From Pseudo-nitzschia pungens (Eukaryota > Bacillariophyta > Bacillariophyceae > Bacillariales > Bacillariaceae), in contig CM074764.1 of NCBI GenBank assembly GCA_037355855.1, positions 4,967,664 through 5,031,663 of the forward strand: a stretch of 64,000 nucleotides of DNA, given 5' to 3'. The stretch's first letter is position 1; each line of letters begins with the position of its first letter. Under the pieces are notes generated by a model. It was not told the origin of the DNA. It did not search any database and saw nothing but the letters and a program-made list of their open reading frames with translations. The position numbers and the translations under genes were made by a program. Below, one piece after another: positions 50,757 through 63,569 of this stretch.

Positions 50757-50927
50757 ATGGCTGTACCTAAAAAAAGAACATCGAAAGCAAAAAAAAATGC
50801 TCGTAAAGCCAATTGGAAACGAAAAGGTGCTGTAGCAGCACAAAAATCGTTCTCATTAGCTAAATCAATGTTACGAGGAAAACCAACAAGTTTTGTATAT
50901 AGTGTATATGTAGATGAAAGCGAATAA
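50757..50927 (+). CDS. rpl32: 50S ribosomal protein L32
   Basis: A 56-residue L32. The start [20 protein letters not shown] is typical of the family. It lies 176 bases after clpC and is followed by trnL(UAG), a common rpl32-trnL neighbourhood. Confidence 0.95.
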   Translation: MAVPKKRTSKAKKNARKANWKRKGAVAAQKSFSLAKSMLRGKPTSFVYSVYVDESE

Positions 50928-50994
50928 ATCTTAAAAGATCCTTTCAAGATTTATTTCCAAGAATTATAGAGATTTTATAATAGTGTTTTATTTA

Positions 50995-51077
50995 GCGGAT
51001 GTGGGCGAAATTGGTATACGCACTGGTTTTAGGTACCAGCGCCGAAAGGTTTGATGGTTCGAGTCCATCCATCCGCA
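50995..51077 (+). tRNA. trnL: tRNA-Leu (UAG)
   Basis: An 83-nt class II tRNA with a long variable arm. The acceptor stem is GCGGATG/CATCCGC, the anticodon loop TTTAGGT gives UAG and the T-loop is GTTCGAGTC. Confidence 0.95.
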
Positions 51078-51133
51078 ATTATTATTTTTAAATTCTTTCT
51101 TATTTATTTCAATATTACGTAATTAAATTCAAT

Positions 51134-52057
51134 ATGCTTCCTTTACTCTTCAACAACTTAGAATTTTAAAAGCAATTGCAACCGAAAGAAATTTTACTCG
51201 AGCTGCTGCTCGTTTATACATTTCACAACCATCTTTAAGTAAACAAATTAAAATATTAGAAAAAAATTTAGACACAATATTAATTAATCGTGAACGGAAC
51301 GATATTTCTTTAACAGAGAGTGGAAGAATCTTTTTGCAATATTCCGAACGTATATTAATTCTTTGTGAAGAAAGTTGTCGTGCTTTAATTGATTTAAAAA
51401 AGGGAGATAGAGGAAATTTAAAAGTTGGAGCTAGTCAAACTATTGGAACATATTTAATGCCTAGAATTCTAGCATTATTTGCTCAAAATTATCCACAGAT
51501 TGATTTAAAAGTCCAAGTCGATTCTACAAGAAGTATATCAACAAGTATTATCAAACGTGAAATAGACGTAGCCATTGTTGGTGGTGAAATATCAAAAAAA
51601 TTGAAAAAAAAAATTAACAATTCGACCATTTGTTTGTGACGAATTAAGTCTTATTATTTCAAAATCACATCCATTTGCATTAAAACAAGTCATTAAAAAA
51701 GAGGACTTATATTGTTTAGATTTTATCACGTTACATTCGACTTCGACTATCAAAAAGTTTATTGATAATACCTTAATTCAGAATAAAATTAAAACCAATG
51801 AATTAAAAACAATTCTACAGTTAAATTCAATTGAAGGTATTAAAACAGCTGTTAGTTTAGGATTAGGTGCAGCGTTTGTGTCATCTTCCTCAATCGAAAA
51901 GGAGATCAAATTAAAACAAATTAAAATTTTAAAAATTGAAAGTCTAAATATTAATCGCCAGTTATCCATTATTAGTAACCCAGAATGCTATAAATCAAAA
52001 GCATTTCATTTGTTTTATAAAGAGTTAATTCGATTAAAAAGTAAAAGTCAAACGTAA
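51134..52057 (+). CDS. rbcR: LysR-type regulator RbcR (Ycf30), two compensating frameshifts
   Basis: A LysR-family transcription factor of about 307 residues, the presumed regulator of rbcL-rbcS. The N-terminal helix-turn-helix (FTRAAARLYISQPSLSKQIK) is followed by the effector domain from GNLKVGASQTIGTYLMP. One T is missing near 51140-51146, right after the ATG (restored start MLPFTLQQLRIL). One A is extra in the run near 51604-51613. The net length is unchanged. The inverted copy has the first T-run right, which supports sequencing error. An in-frame start is visible only when the T is restored. Confidence 0.9.
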
Positions 52058-52137
52058 ACTATATTTGAAAAAAAGTTGACGGTTTAAAAAAATTTTTAGT
52101 AGTATTTAATTTAAGTAAAAATAAATTAATTTAGATT

Positions 52138-52455
52138 ATGAAATACGCAATTGTCGAAATTAGTGGAAGACAATTTTGGATTGAATCTGGAAAATACTAT
52201 GATTTCAATCGAATTCCAACAGAATTAGGAAAACAAATAACATTAAATCGAATCTTATTATTGAATGATGAGGGGAATGTATTAATTGGACAACCCTACT
52301 TAGAAAGTGTAAAAATTAAAGGTAAAATTTTAGAACACTTCCGTGGGAAGAAAAAAATTGTCTATAAAATGCGTCCAAAAAAGAAAACTCGTAAAAAACA
52401 AGGTCATCGACAAGAATTAACACGAGTTTTCATTGAAGATATTATTATGAATTAA
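52138..52455 (+). CDS. rpl21: 50S ribosomal protein L21
   Basis: A 105-residue L21. The start MKYAIVEISGRQFWIESGKY and the conserved [16 protein letters not shown] are diagnostic. rpl27 follows after 25 bases, the conserved rpl21-rpl27 pair. Confidence 0.97.
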   Translation: MKYAIVEISGRQFWIESGKYYDFNRIPTELGKQITLNRILLLNDEGNVLIGQPYLESVKIKGKILEHFRGKKKIVYKMRPKKKTRKKQGHRQELTRVFIEDIIMN

Positions 52456-52480
52456 TTAAAAACAATAGGAATTTAATATT

Positions 52481-52732
52481 ATGGCACATAAAAAAGGTGC
52501 GGGAAGTACAAAAAATGGTCGTGATTCAAATGCAAAACGATTAGGTGTAAAAAAATTTGGTGGTGAAAAAGTTAAGGCAGGAAATATTTTAATTCGTCAA
52601 CGTGGCATGAAATTTAAACCAGGTCTTAATGTTGGATGTGGGAAAGATTTTACTTTATTTGCCTTAACAGAAGGAACAATAAAATTTGATTATCAGGAAG
52701 GAAAACAAAAGCGTATCAATATTATTGTTTAA
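52481..52732 (+). CDS. rpl27: 50S ribosomal protein L27
   Basis: An 83-residue L27, whose N-terminus reaches the peptidyl-transferase centre. The start [20 protein letters not shown] is near-universal, then [19 protein letters not shown]. It is 20 bases before secA. Confidence 0.97.
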   Translation: MAHKKGAGSTKNGRDSNAKRLGVKKFGGEKVKAGNILIRQRGMKFKPGLNVGCGKDFTLFALTEGTIKFDYQEGKQKRINIIV

Positions 52733-52752
52733 AAACCTTTAAATAATTTTAA

Positions 52753-55370
52753 ATGCAAAAAAATTCTATTACAAAAAAATATCAAAACTTAGTTAATCAA
52801 ATAAATAATTTTGAAGATAAGTTTCAAACTCTTACAGATAATGAGTTACGTGCTCACAGTTTTAAATTAAAAAAACAATATCAGGACTCTAAAGATTTAA
52901 ATTCAGTAATTAGTGAATCTTTTGCATTAACCCGAGAAGCTAGTGTACGAACATTAGGATTAAGACATTTTGATGTTCAATTGATTGGTGGACTTACTTT
53001 AAATAATCAAAAAATTGCTGAAATGAAAACTGGGGAAGGGAAAACCCTTGTCGCCACACTTGCGGCTTCCTTAAATGCGTTAACAGGCAAAGGTGTTCAT
53101 ATTATTACTGTGAATGATTATTTAGCAAGTCGTGATCATGCGTCAATGAGCCCAATTTATAGTTTATTAGGGTTAAATACTGGATTAATTCAAGATGATA
53201 TGGCTAAATTAGAACGTAAAAAAAATTATAACGCAGATGTAACTTATGTAACAAATTACGAGGTAACATTTGATTTCTTACGTGACAATATTGCCTTAAA
53301 TTCAAAAGATGTTGTACTTCGACCATTTAATTACTGTATTATTGATGAAGTTGATTCAGTCTTAATTGATGAAGCCCAAACACCTTTAATTCTTTCAGAT
53401 AATTTTGAAACGCCAGTTGATAAATATATCATTGCAGCTGAAATTGTAGAGTATTTAGAGCCTAATATTGATTATACAGTAGATGAAAAAAATAAGAATG
53501 TAGTCTTACTGGATAAAGGTAGTCAACAAATTGAAAAAATTCTACAAATTCAAGATTTATACGATACAAGCAATCCATGGATTCCATATATAATTAATGC
53601 AATTAAAGCTAATGCATTATTTAATAATAATGTACAGTATATTATCCAAAATAATCGTATTGTAATTGTTGATGAATTTACAGGTAGAATTATGCCAGAT
53701 CGACGTTGGGGGGACGGCCTTCATCAAGCTATTGAAGCTAAAGAAAAGTTACCAATTCGTCAAAAATCTGAGACACAAGCTGAAATAACCTATCAAAATT
53801 TTTTTTACTTTATCCCAAACTAGCTGGTATGACAGGGACTGGCAAAACTGCTGAAGTTGAATTTGAAAAAATTTATAAATTATCTGTAGATGAAGTTCCA
53901 ACGGCACGTCCAACTTTACGAAAAGATTTACCAGATTTAGTTTATAAAGATCAGTTTTTAAAATGGAATGCTATTTCAAAAACGTGTAATGAAATTTCAT
54001 CAACAGGCCAACCCGTCTTGATTGGAACAACTACTATTGAAAAGTCAGAAATGTTAGCTGAATTGCTGAATGAATATAAATTATCCTATCAGCTTTTAAA
54101 TGCTAAACCAGAGAACGTTCGCCGAGAATCCGAAATTGTTGCTCAAGCCGGGAACCGTGGAGCTATCACCATTGCAACAAATATGGCTGGACGTGGTACT
54201 GATATTATACTTGGTGGAAATAGTATATTTAGTGTTCAAAAAGAATTATATGATATCTTGACTTTGTCACGAAATTATATACTTTCGAAAGGTATGAATA
54301 TTTTCCAATCTCCATTAAAGAGTCAATTCAAATGTACATCGCAAAACTTTTTAAGTGTTCTTCTTTCGTTACTTAAAGATCCGTTGTTTTTAGAATTATC
54401 TGACATTGGAATTTTGCGTGCATTAAAAGAAAATGATACAAACTCAATTCCAAACTTATCTTATCAACGTTCAATTAAATTTTTAATTGACGAACTAAAA
54501 ACACATTATAATAAGAATCAAAAGCAAGAGAATCAAATTGTAAAAAACTTAGGTGGGTTATATATCGTTGGAACTGAACGAAATGACTCGAGACGCGTCG
54601 ATAATCAATTACGTGGAAGATGTGGACGTCAAGGTGACCCAGGAACTTCTCAATTTTTCTTAAGTTTAGATGATAACTTATTAAGACTATTTGGTGGATC
54701 CAAAGTTCAAACTTTTTTCCAATCACAAATGTTAGATGACTCACCTTTAGAATCAGAATTTCTTACACGAAGTTTAGATTCAGCACAACAAAAAGTTGAA
54801 GAACGAGCTTATCAACAACGAAAAAAATTTATTTGATTATGATGAAGTTTTAAATAAACAACGAAATGTTGTTTATTCAGAAAGAACAAAAATTTTAAAT
54901 AAAGAATCACTTCAAAAAAATATTATTGCGTATGGTGAACAATTAATTACTGATCTATTGTTAGAAATGACGGTAAAAAATTATTCCACAAAGCAAATTA
55001 TTTCATTGTTTGAGAATTTATTTGATAAACATTTTTTAGTAAATTCAGATACGAAACCAACCGGGTTTCAACAATATTTATTCAATGAATTTTGGTTAAT
55101 TTATCAAACGAAAATTAATGAGTTTAAAGTTCACGGTGATGGTTTCTGTGAAAACATGGAACGCAATGTGAGTTTATTGAATATTGATTTTATTTGGTGT
55201 AAACATTTACAAGAAATGTCATTACTTCGTGAAGCTGTTAGTTGGCGAGGTTATGGACAACGAAATCCGTTGTATGAATATAAAGAGAAGCATTAGAAGC
55301 TTTCAAAGAACAATCAAGAGTGGTAAAACGTTTAATAATTAATGAATTTTTAAGCTCATCTGTTTTATAA
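52753..55370 (+). CDS. secA: Preprotein translocase SecA, three frameshifts
   Basis: The SecA ATPase that drives unfolded proteins through the thylakoid SecYE channel, about 872 residues when read through. The DEAD motor has Walker [10 protein letters not shown] near residues 91-99 and the B motif [16 protein letters not shown]. The second motor half has [14 protein letters not shown] and RGRCGRQGDPG. Breaks are a T missing near 53799-53806, an A extra at 54822-54828 and an A missing near 55282-55284. At each point the inverted copy reads through correctly. The C-terminal zinc-binding tail is absent, as in other plastid SecA. Confidence 0.92.
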
Positions 55371-55398
55371 AACAATTTATTTTTAATTTAATTTAAAT

Positions 55399-55546
55399 AT
55401 GGCAAAACGCACACTTTCAAACAAAAGTCGATATGCAGTCTTAAAAGTATCTGGTTTCAGAGCACGTATGTCGACTCCTCAAGGTCGTAAAACTATCAAA
55501 AACCGTCGTAGAAAAAGGAAGAAAATCATTAGCAATTGGTCATTAA
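55399..55546 (+). CDS. rpl34: 50S ribosomal protein L34, one-base frameshift
   Basis: A 48-residue L34 ([20 protein letters not shown] then [20 protein letters not shown]). One extra A near 55511-55516 shifts the last 10 codons. The inverted copy at 59097-59243 is intact, so this is an error in this arm. Confidence 0.92.
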
Positions 55547-55558
55547 TTTCTTCATTTC

Positions 55559-55594
55559 ATTATTAGAGTGAATTTTTTTAATCACTCTAATAAT
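55559..55594 (+). terminator. Terminator of secA-rpl34
   Basis: ATTATTAGAGTGA (55559-55571) pairs with TCACTCTAATAAT (55582-55594) around a T-rich loop. Confidence 0.75.
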
Positions 55595-55675
55595 AAATAA
55601 TTTTTTATTTAAAATAACAGTAATAGTAGCTCCGAGTGTTTACACCAAACGAATTAACTTTTGAATAAATATTTT

Positions 55676-57171
55676 ATGAAATTTACCAGTGAATTAGCTC
55701 TCTTTTTAAAAGCTCGTTATCCAATTATTTATATTAATACAATTGAAGAAGATCGAGTGGAATATATTATTCGAAAAAATATAAAAACAAATTTAAATCG
55801 TAGTATATATAGCTGGGATTTTGTAGATGGTTATACAAATAATCCAAATAATGAAGGATTTGCGAAAAAAAATCCGTTACAAGCTTTAGAACTTATAGAA
55901 CGAATTAATTCAGAAACTCCTGCTTTATTTCTATTAAAGGACTTTAATCGGTTTTTAACTGACCTTTCCATTTCTCGAAAACTTCGAAATATAAGTCGTA
56001 TCTTAAAACTTCAACCTAAAACCATTATTATTATTGGGTCGGATTTATCAATTCCTAAAGAATTACAAGAACTAATTACTATTTTGCAATTTCAATTGCC
56101 ATTAGAAGAAGAAATTAATCAAGAATTAACAAGATTAGTTACATCTTTAAATCTGGAGGTAGATACCGAATTATTTGAAAGTTTAACACGTGCTTGTCAA
56201 GGATTATCCTTAGAACGAATACGACGTGTTTTATCTAAAATTATCGCAACTTATAAAACAATTGACCATAACAGTATTAATGTTTTATTAAGTGAGAAAA
56301 AACAAATTATAAGTCAGACTGAAATTTTAGAATATTGTTCAGTAAATGAACAAATTACAAGTCTAGGTGGCTTAAATAATTTAAAAGATTGGTTAACCAA
56401 ACGAAAAACAGCTTTTGGGATTCAAGCATCAAATTATGGATTACCAACTCCACGTGGATTACTATTAGTTGGGATTCAAGGAACAGGTAAATCTTTAGCG
56501 GCAAAAGCAATCGCAAATGATTGGCAATTACCACTTTTAAAATTAGATGTTGGTAAATTATTTGGAGGAATTGTTGGTGATGTCAGAATCTCGTTTACGT
56601 CAAATGATTAATGTTTCTGAAACAATCTCACCTTGTATTTTATGGATTGATGAAATTGATAAAGCATTTACAAATACTGATAGCAGGGGTGATAGTGGCA
56701 CCAGTAACCGAGTATTAGCAACATTTATTAGTTGGTTATCAGAAAAAACAAAACCTGTTTTTGTTATTTCAACGGCGAATAATATTGATTTATTACCGTT
56801 AGAAATTATTCGAAAAGGAAGGTTTGATGAATTTTTTTTTAGATTTACCAAAATTAAAAGAACGTGAAGAAATATTTAAGATTCATATTCAAGAATTTAG
56901 ACCGAATAGTTGGGAATTATTTAATTATGAAAAATTAGCCCAATTATCAGAATCTTTTTCAGGTGCTGAAATTCGCCAAAGTATTATTGAAGGGATGTAT
57001 CAAGCTTTTTATGAGAAGCGTGAAGTTACAACAGAAGATATTTCATTAGCTTTAAAAGACTTCATTCCATTAGCTAATTTAGAAAGTAATCAAATGGTAA
57101 AATTACAAAATTGGGCAACTTCCGGTCAGATTCGTTTAGCATCGTCGGAAACCTATATATATTTAAATTAA
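55676..57171 (+). CDS. ycf46: Ycf46, AAA+ ATPase, two frameshifts
   Basis: An AAA+ protein of about 498 residues, of unclear function and conserved from cyanobacteria to red-lineage plastids. The N-terminal domain starts MKFTSELALFLKARYPIIYI. Walker A GIQGTGKS is near residue 266 and Walker B is ILWIDEIDKAF. An extra T near 56580 and a length error in the T-run at 56832-56840 break the frame. The inverted copy is correct at the first site. I use the ATG at 55676, not the in-frame TTG 15 bases earlier. Confidence 0.9.
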
Positions 57172-57185
57172 AATTTTTATTTTTA

Positions 57186-57315
57186 ATGAAAAAAACAAAT
57201 TTTTCGATTATTCGCAGATTTACGGTTTGCCAATTTTTACACTTCTGTTAATTAGTTTTTGTAGTATTATTGGAACGGTAATTGAGCAAGATCAGTCTAT
57301 TGAAATGTATTAATG
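57186..57315 (+). CDS. ccs1: Ccs1 (Ycf44) N-terminal fragment
   Basis: The first 40 or so codons of Ccs1, the partner of CcsA in cytochrome c haem attachment. After correcting one A in the start run (57188-57195) and an extra C near 57230, the frame gives ADLRFAIFTLLLISF then CSIIGTVIEQDQSIEMY, the conserved first membrane helix. The gene is cut by the fold-back axis near 57320. The inverted copy at 57325-57447 has the single C. Confidence 0.8.
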
Positions 57316-57330
57316 ATAATTATTATCTTA
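57311..57330. other. Fold-back axis of contig 3
   Basis: Here the sequence turns into its own reverse complement. The 40 or so bases on each side match poorly, as expected at the noisy turn of a fold-back read, and match well further out. Confidence 0.85.
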
Positions 57331-57447
57331 TACAATCTTACAATTATCTTGCCTTCCGTTCCAATAATACTACAAAAACTAATTAACAGAAGTGTAAAAA
57401 TTGCAAACCGTAAATCTGCGAATAATCGAAAAATTTGTTTTTTTCAT
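57325..57447 (-). pseudogene. ccs1: ccs1 fragment, inverted copy
   Basis: Mirror of the ccs1 start at 57186. It has one C fewer than that arm, which keeps the frame of the first helix, but keeps the same seven-A run after the ATG. Confidence 0.75.
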
Positions 57448-57462
57448 TAAAAATAAAAATTT

Positions 57463-58967
57463 TTAATTTAAATATATATAGGATTTTCCGACGATGCTAA
57501 ACGAATCTGACCGGAAGTTTGCCCAATTTTGTAATTTTACCATTTGATTACTTTCTAAATTAGCTAATGGAATGAAGTCTTTTAAAGCTAATGAAATATC
57601 TTCTGTTGTAACTTCACGCTTCTCCATAAAAAGCTTGATACATCCCTTTCAATAATACTTTGGCGAATTTCAGCACCTGAAAAAGATTCTGATAATTGGG
57701 CTAATTTTTCATAATTAAATAATTCCCAACTATTCGGTCTAAATTCTTGAATATTGAATCTTAAATATTTTCTTCACGTTCTTTTAATTTTGGTAAATCT
57801 AAAAAAAAATTTCATCAAACCTTCCTTTTCGAATAATTTCTAACGGTAATAAATCAATATTATTCGCCGTTGAAATAAACAAAAACAGGTTTTGTTTTTT
57901 CTGATAACCAACTAATAAATGTTGCTAATACTCGGTTACTGGTGCCACTATCACCCCTGCTATCAGTATTTGTAAATGCTTTATCAATTTCATCAATCCA
58001 TAAAATACAAGGTGAGATTGTTTCAGAAACATTAATCATTTGACGTAAACGAGATTCTGACTCACCAACAATTCCTCCAAATAATTTACCAACATCTAAT
58101 TTTAAAAGTGGTAATTGCCAATCATTTGCGATTGCTTTTGCCGCTAAAGATTTACCTGTTCCTTGAATCCCAACTAATAGTAATCCACGTGGAGTTGGTA
58201 ATCCATAATTTGATGCTTGAATCCCAAAAGCTGTTTTTCGTTTGGTTAACCAATCTTTTAAATTATTTAAGCCACCTAGACTTGTAATTTGTTCATTTAC
58301 TGAACAATATTCTAAAATTTCAGTCTGACTTATAATTTGTTTTTTCTCACTTAATAAAACATTAATACTGTTATGGTCAATTGTTTTATAAGTTGCGATA
58401 ATTTTAGATAAAACACGTCGTATTCGTTCTAAGGATAATCCTTGACAAGCACGTGTTAAACTTTCAAATAATTCGGTATCTACCTCCAGATTTAAAGATG
58501 TAACTAATCTTGTTAATTCTTGATTAATTTCTTCTTCTAATGGCAATTGAAATTGCAAAATAGTAATTAGTTCTTGTAATTCTTTAGGAATTGATAAATC
58601 CGACCCAATAATAATAATGGTTTTAGGTTGAAGTTTTAAGATACGACTTATATTTTCGAAGTTTTCGAGAAATGGAAAGGTCAGTTAAAAACCGATTAAA
58701 GTCCTTTAATAGAAATAAAGCAGGAGTTTCTGAATTAATTCGTTCTATAAGTTCTAAAGCTTGTAACGGATTTTTTTTCGCAAATCCTTCATTATTTGGA
58801 TTATTTGTATAACCATCTACAAAATCCCAGCTATATATACTACGATTTAAATTTGTTTTTATATTTTTCGAATAATATATTCCACTCGATCTTCTTCAAT
58901 TTGTATTAATATAAATAATTGGATAACGAGCTTTTAAAAAGAGAGCTAATTCACTGGTAAATTTCAT
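57463..58967 (-). pseudogene. ycf46: ycf46, inverted broken copy
   Basis: Mirror of 55676-57171, nine bases longer, with several indels near 57480, 57625, 57760, 57805, 57885, 58660 and 58900. It is open from 58558 down to 57860, including Walker A and B, and correct at the GESESRLRQM site where the other arm is broken. Confidence 0.88.
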
Positions 58968-59096
58968 AAAATATTTATTCAAAAGTTAATTCGTTTGGTG
59001 TAAACACTCGGAGCTACTATTACTGTTATTTTAAATAAAAAATTATTTATTATTAGAGTGATTAAAAAAATTCACTCTAATAATGAAATGAAGAAA

Positions 59097-59243
59097 TTAA
59101 TGACCAATTGCTAATGATTTTCTTCCTTTTCTACGACGGTTTTTGATAGTTTTACGACCTTGAGGAGTCGACATACGTGCTCTGAAACCAGATACTTTTA
59201 AGACTGCATATCGACTTTTGTTTGAAAGTGTGCGTTTTGCCAT
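59097..59243 (-). CDS. rpl34: 50S ribosomal protein L34 (inverted copy, intact)
   Basis: The full 48-residue L34, ending [11 protein letters not shown]. This is the better version of the gene broken at 55399-55546. Confidence 0.93.
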   Translation of the reverse strand: MAKRTLSNKSRYAVLKVSGFRARMSTPQGRKTIKNRRRKGRKSLAIGH

Positions 59244-59271
59244 ATTTAAATTAAATTAAAAATAAATTGTT

Positions 59272-61889
59272 TTATAAAACAGATGAGCTTAAAAATTCAT
59301 TAATTATTAAACGTTTTACCACTCTTGATTGTTCTTTGAAAGCTTCTAATGCTTCTCTTTTATATTCATACAACGGATTTCGTTGTCCATAACCTCGCCA
59401 ACTAACAGCTTCACGAAGTAATGACATTTCTTGTAAATGTTTACACCAAATAAAATCAATATTCAATAAACTCACATTGCGTTCCATGTTTTCACAGAAA
59501 CCATCACCGTGAACTTTAAACTCATTAATTTTCGTTTGATAAATTAACCAAAATTCATTGAATAAATATTGTTGAAACCCGGTTGGTTTCGTATCTGAAT
59601 TTACTAAAAAATGTTTATCAAATAAATTCTCAAACAATGAAATAATTTGCTTTGTGGAATAATTTTTTACCGTCATTTCTAACAATAGATCAGTAATTAA
59701 TTGTTCACCATACGCAATAATATTTTTTTGAAGTGATTCTTTATTTAAAATTTTTGTTCTTTCTGAATAAACAACATTTCGTTGTTTATTTAAAACTTCA
59801 TCATAATCAAATAAATTTTTTCGTTGTTGATAAGCTCGTTCTTCAACTTTTTGTTGTGCTGAATCTAAACTTCGTGTAAGAAATTCTGATTCTAAAGGTG
59901 AGTCATCTAACATTTGTGATTGGAAAAAAGTTTGAACTTTGGATCCACCAAATAGTCTTAATAAGTTATCATCTAAACTTAAGAAAAATTGAGAAGTTCC
60001 TGGGTCACCTTGACGTCCACATCTTCCACGTAATTGATTATCGACGCGTCTCGAGTCATTTCGTTCAGTTCCAACGATATATAACCCACCTAAGTTTTTT
60101 ACAATTTGATTCTCTTGCTTTTGATTCTTATTATAATGTGTTTTTAGTTCGTCAATTAAAAAATTTAATTGAACGTTGATAAGATAAGTTTGGAATTGAG
60201 TTTGTATCATTTTCTTTTAATGCACGCAAAATTCCAATGTCAGATAATTCTAAAAACAACGGATCTTTAAGTAACGAAAGAAGAACACTTAAAAAGTTTT
60301 GCGATGTACATTTGAATTGACTCTTTAATGGAGATTGGAAAATATTCATACCTTTCGAAAGTATATAATTTCGTGACAAAGTCAAGATATCATATAATTC
60401 TTTTTGAACACTAAATATACTATTTCCACCAAGTATAATATCAGTACCACGTCCAGCCATATTTGTTGCAATGGTGATAGCTCCACGGTTCCCGGCTTGA
60501 GCAACAATTTCGGATTCTCGGCGAACGTTCTCTGGTTTAGCATTTAAAAGCTGATAGGATAATTATATTCATTCAGCAATTCAGCTAACATTTCTGACTT
60601 TTCAATAGTAGTTGTTCCAATCAAGACGGGTTGGCCTGTTGATGAAATTTCATTACACGTTTTTGGAAATAGCATTCCATTTTAAAAACTGATCTTTATA
60701 AACTAAATCTGGTAAATCTTTTCGTAAAGTTGGACGTGCCGTTGGAACTTCATCTACAGATAATTTATAAATTTTTTCAAATTCAACTTCAGCAGTTTTG
60801 CCAGTCCCTGTCATACCAGCTAGTTTGGGATAAAGTAAAAAAAAATTTTGATAGGTTATTTCAGCTTGTGTCTCAGATTTTTGACGAATTGGTAACTTTT
60901 CTTTAGCTTCAATAGCTTGATGAAGGCCGTCCCCCCAACGTCGATCTGGCATAATTCTACCTGTAAATTCATCAACAATTACAATACGATTATTTTGGAT
61001 AATATACTGTACATTATTATTAAATAATTGCATTAGCTTTAATTGCATTAATTATATATGGAATCCATGGATTGCTTGTATCGTATAAATCTTGAATTTG
61101 TAGAATTTTTTCAATTTGTTGACTACCTTTATCCAGTAAGACTACATTCTATATTTTTTCATCTACTGTATAATCAATATTAGGCTCTAAATACTCTACA
61201 ATTTCAGCTGCAATGATATATTTATCAACTGGCGTTTCAAAATTATCTGAAAGAATTAAAGGTGTTTGGGCTTCATCAATTAAGACTGAATCAACTTCAT
61301 CAATAATACAGTAATTAAATGGTCGAAGTACAACATCTTTTGAATTTAAGGCAATATTGTCACGTAAGAAATCAAATGTTACCTCGTAATTTGTTACATA
61401 AGTTACATCTGCGTTATAATTTTTTTACGTTCTAATTTAGCCATATCATCTTGAATTAATCCAGTATTTAACCCTAATAAACTATAAATTGGGCTCATTG
61501 ACGCATGATCACGACTTGCTAAATAATCATTCACAGTAATAATATGAACACCTTTGCCTGTTAACGCATTTAAGGAAGCCGCAAGTGTGGCGACAAGGGT
61601 TTTCCCTTCCCCAGTTTTCATTTCAGCAATTTTTTGATTATTTAAAGTAAGTCCACCAATCAATTGAACATCAAAATGTCTTAATCCTAATGTTCGTACA
61701 CTAGCTTCTCGGGTTAATGCAAAAGATTCACTAATTACTGAATTTAAATCTTTAGAGTCCTGATATTGTTTTTTAATTTAAAACTGTGAGCACGTAACTC
61801 ATTATCTGTAAGAGTTTGAAACTTATCTTCAAAATTATTTATTTGATTAACTAAGTTTTGATATTTTTTTGTAATAGAATTTTTTGCAT
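59272..61889 (-). pseudogene. secA: secA, inverted broken copy
   Basis: Mirror of 52753-55370 with frameshifts of its own near 60170, 60560, 60660, 61030, 61425 and 61780. A premature stop near 61150 comes from a base change. It reads correctly across the three points where the other arm is broken. Confidence 0.9.
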
Positions 61890-61909
61890 TTAAAATTATT
61901 TAAAGGTTT

Positions 61910-62161
61910 TTAAACAATAATATTGATACGCTTTTGTTTTCCTTCCTGATAATCAAATTTTATTGTTCCTTCTGTTAAGGCAAATAAAGTAAAATCTTTC
62001 CCACATCCAACATTAAGACCTGGTTTAAATTTCATGCCACGTTGACGAATTAAAAATATTTCCTGCCTTAACTTTTTCACCACCAAATTTTTTACACCTA
62101 ATCGTTTTGCATTTGAATCACGACCATTTTTTGTACTTCCCGCACCTTTTTTATGTGCCAT
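61910..62161 (-). CDS. rpl27: rpl27, inverted copy with two compensating frameshifts
   Basis: Mirror of 52481-52732. A lost base and a gained base leave a wrong stretch of about 12 residues (after GVK) within an otherwise normal L27. Confidence 0.85.
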   Translation of the reverse strand: MAHKKGAGSTKNGRDSNAKRLGVKNLVVKKLRQEIFLIRQRGMKFKPGLNVGCGKDFTLFALTEGTIKFDYQEGKQKRINIIV

Positions 62162-62186
62162 AATATTAAATTCCTATTGTTTTTAA

Positions 62187-62505
62187 TTAATTCATAATAA
62201 TATCTTCAATGAAAACTCGTGTTAATTCTTGTCGATGACCTTGTTTTTTACGAGTTTTCTTTTTTGGACGCATTTTATAGACAATTTTTTTCTTCCCACG
62301 GAAGTGTTTCTAAAATTTTACCTTTAATTTTTACACTTTCTAAGTAGGGTTGTCCAATTAATACATTCCCCTCATCATTCAATAATAAGATTCGATTTAA
62401 TGTTATTTGTTTTCCTAATTCTGTTGGAATTCGATTGAAATCATAGTATTTTCCAGATTCAATCCAAAATTGTCTTCCACTAATTTCGACAATTGCGTAT
62501 TTCAT
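62187..62505 (-). pseudogene. rpl21: rpl21, inverted broken copy
   Basis: Mirror of 52138-52455 with one extra T near 62308 that breaks the frame after about 66 codons. Confidence 0.88.
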
Positions 62506-62585
62506 AATCTAAATTAATTTATTTTTACTTAAATTAAATACTACTAAAAATTTTTTTAAACCGTCAACTTTTTTTCAAATATAGT

Positions 62586-63513
62586 TTACGTTTGACTTTT
62601 ACTTTTTAATCGAATTAAACTCTTTATAAAACAAATGAAATGCTTTTGATTTATAGCATTCTGGGTTACTAATAATGGATAACTGGCGATTAATATTTAG
62701 ACTTTCAATTTTTAAAATTTTAATTTGTTTTAATTTGATCTCCTTTTCGATTGAGGAAGATGACACAAAACGCTGCACCTAATCCTAAACTAACAGCTGT
62801 TTTAATACCTTCAATTGAATTTAACTGTAGAATTGTTTTTAATTCATTGGTTTTAATTTTATTCTGAATTAAGGTATTATCAATAAACTTTTTGATAGTC
62901 GAAGTCGAATGTAACGTGATAAAATCTAAACAATATAAGTCCTCTTTTTTAATGACTTGTTTTAATGCAAATGGATGTGATTTTGAAATAATAAGACTTA
63001 ATTCGTCACAAACAAATGGTCGAATTGTTAATTTTTTTTTCAATTTTTTTGATATTTCACCACCAACAATGGCTACGTCTATTTCACGTTTGATAATACT
63101 TGTTGATATACTTCTTGTAGAATCGACTTGGACTTTTAAATCAATCTGTGGATAATTTTGAGGCAAATAATGCTAGAATTCTAGGCATTAAATATGTTCC
63201 AATAGTTTGACTAGCTCCAACTTTTAAATTTCCTCTATCTCCCTTTTTTAAATCAATTAAAGCACGACAACTTTCTTCACAAAGAATTAATATACGTTCG
63301 GAATATTGCAAAAAGATTCTTCCACTCTCTGTTAAAGAAATATCGTTCCGTTCACGATTAATTAATATTGTGTCTAAATTTTTTTCTAATATTTTAATTT
63401 GTTTACTTAAAGATGGTTGTGAAATGTATAAACGAGCAGCAGCTCGAGTAAAATTTCTTTCGGTTGCAATTGCTTTTAAAATTCTAAGTTGTTTGAAGAG
63501 TAAAAGGAAGCAT
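62586..63513 (-). pseudogene. rbcR: rbcR, inverted broken copy
   Basis: Mirror of 51134-52057, four bases longer. It has the correct T-run after the ATG but an extra A soon after (63491-63493). It is open across the A-run near 63040, where the other arm is broken. Confidence 0.88.
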
Positions 63514-63569
63514 ATTGAATTTAATTACGTAATATTGAAATAAATAAGAAAGAATTTAAAAATAATAAT

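Larger units (their letters stand above)
50602..57310. repeat. Left arm of fold-back inverted repeat (contig 3)
   Basis: The region from the clpC palindrome to ccs1 recurs in reverse at about 57330-64000, with the axis near 57320. Both arms carry indels, often at different places. The outer end of the repeat is beyond the window. Confidence 0.92.
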
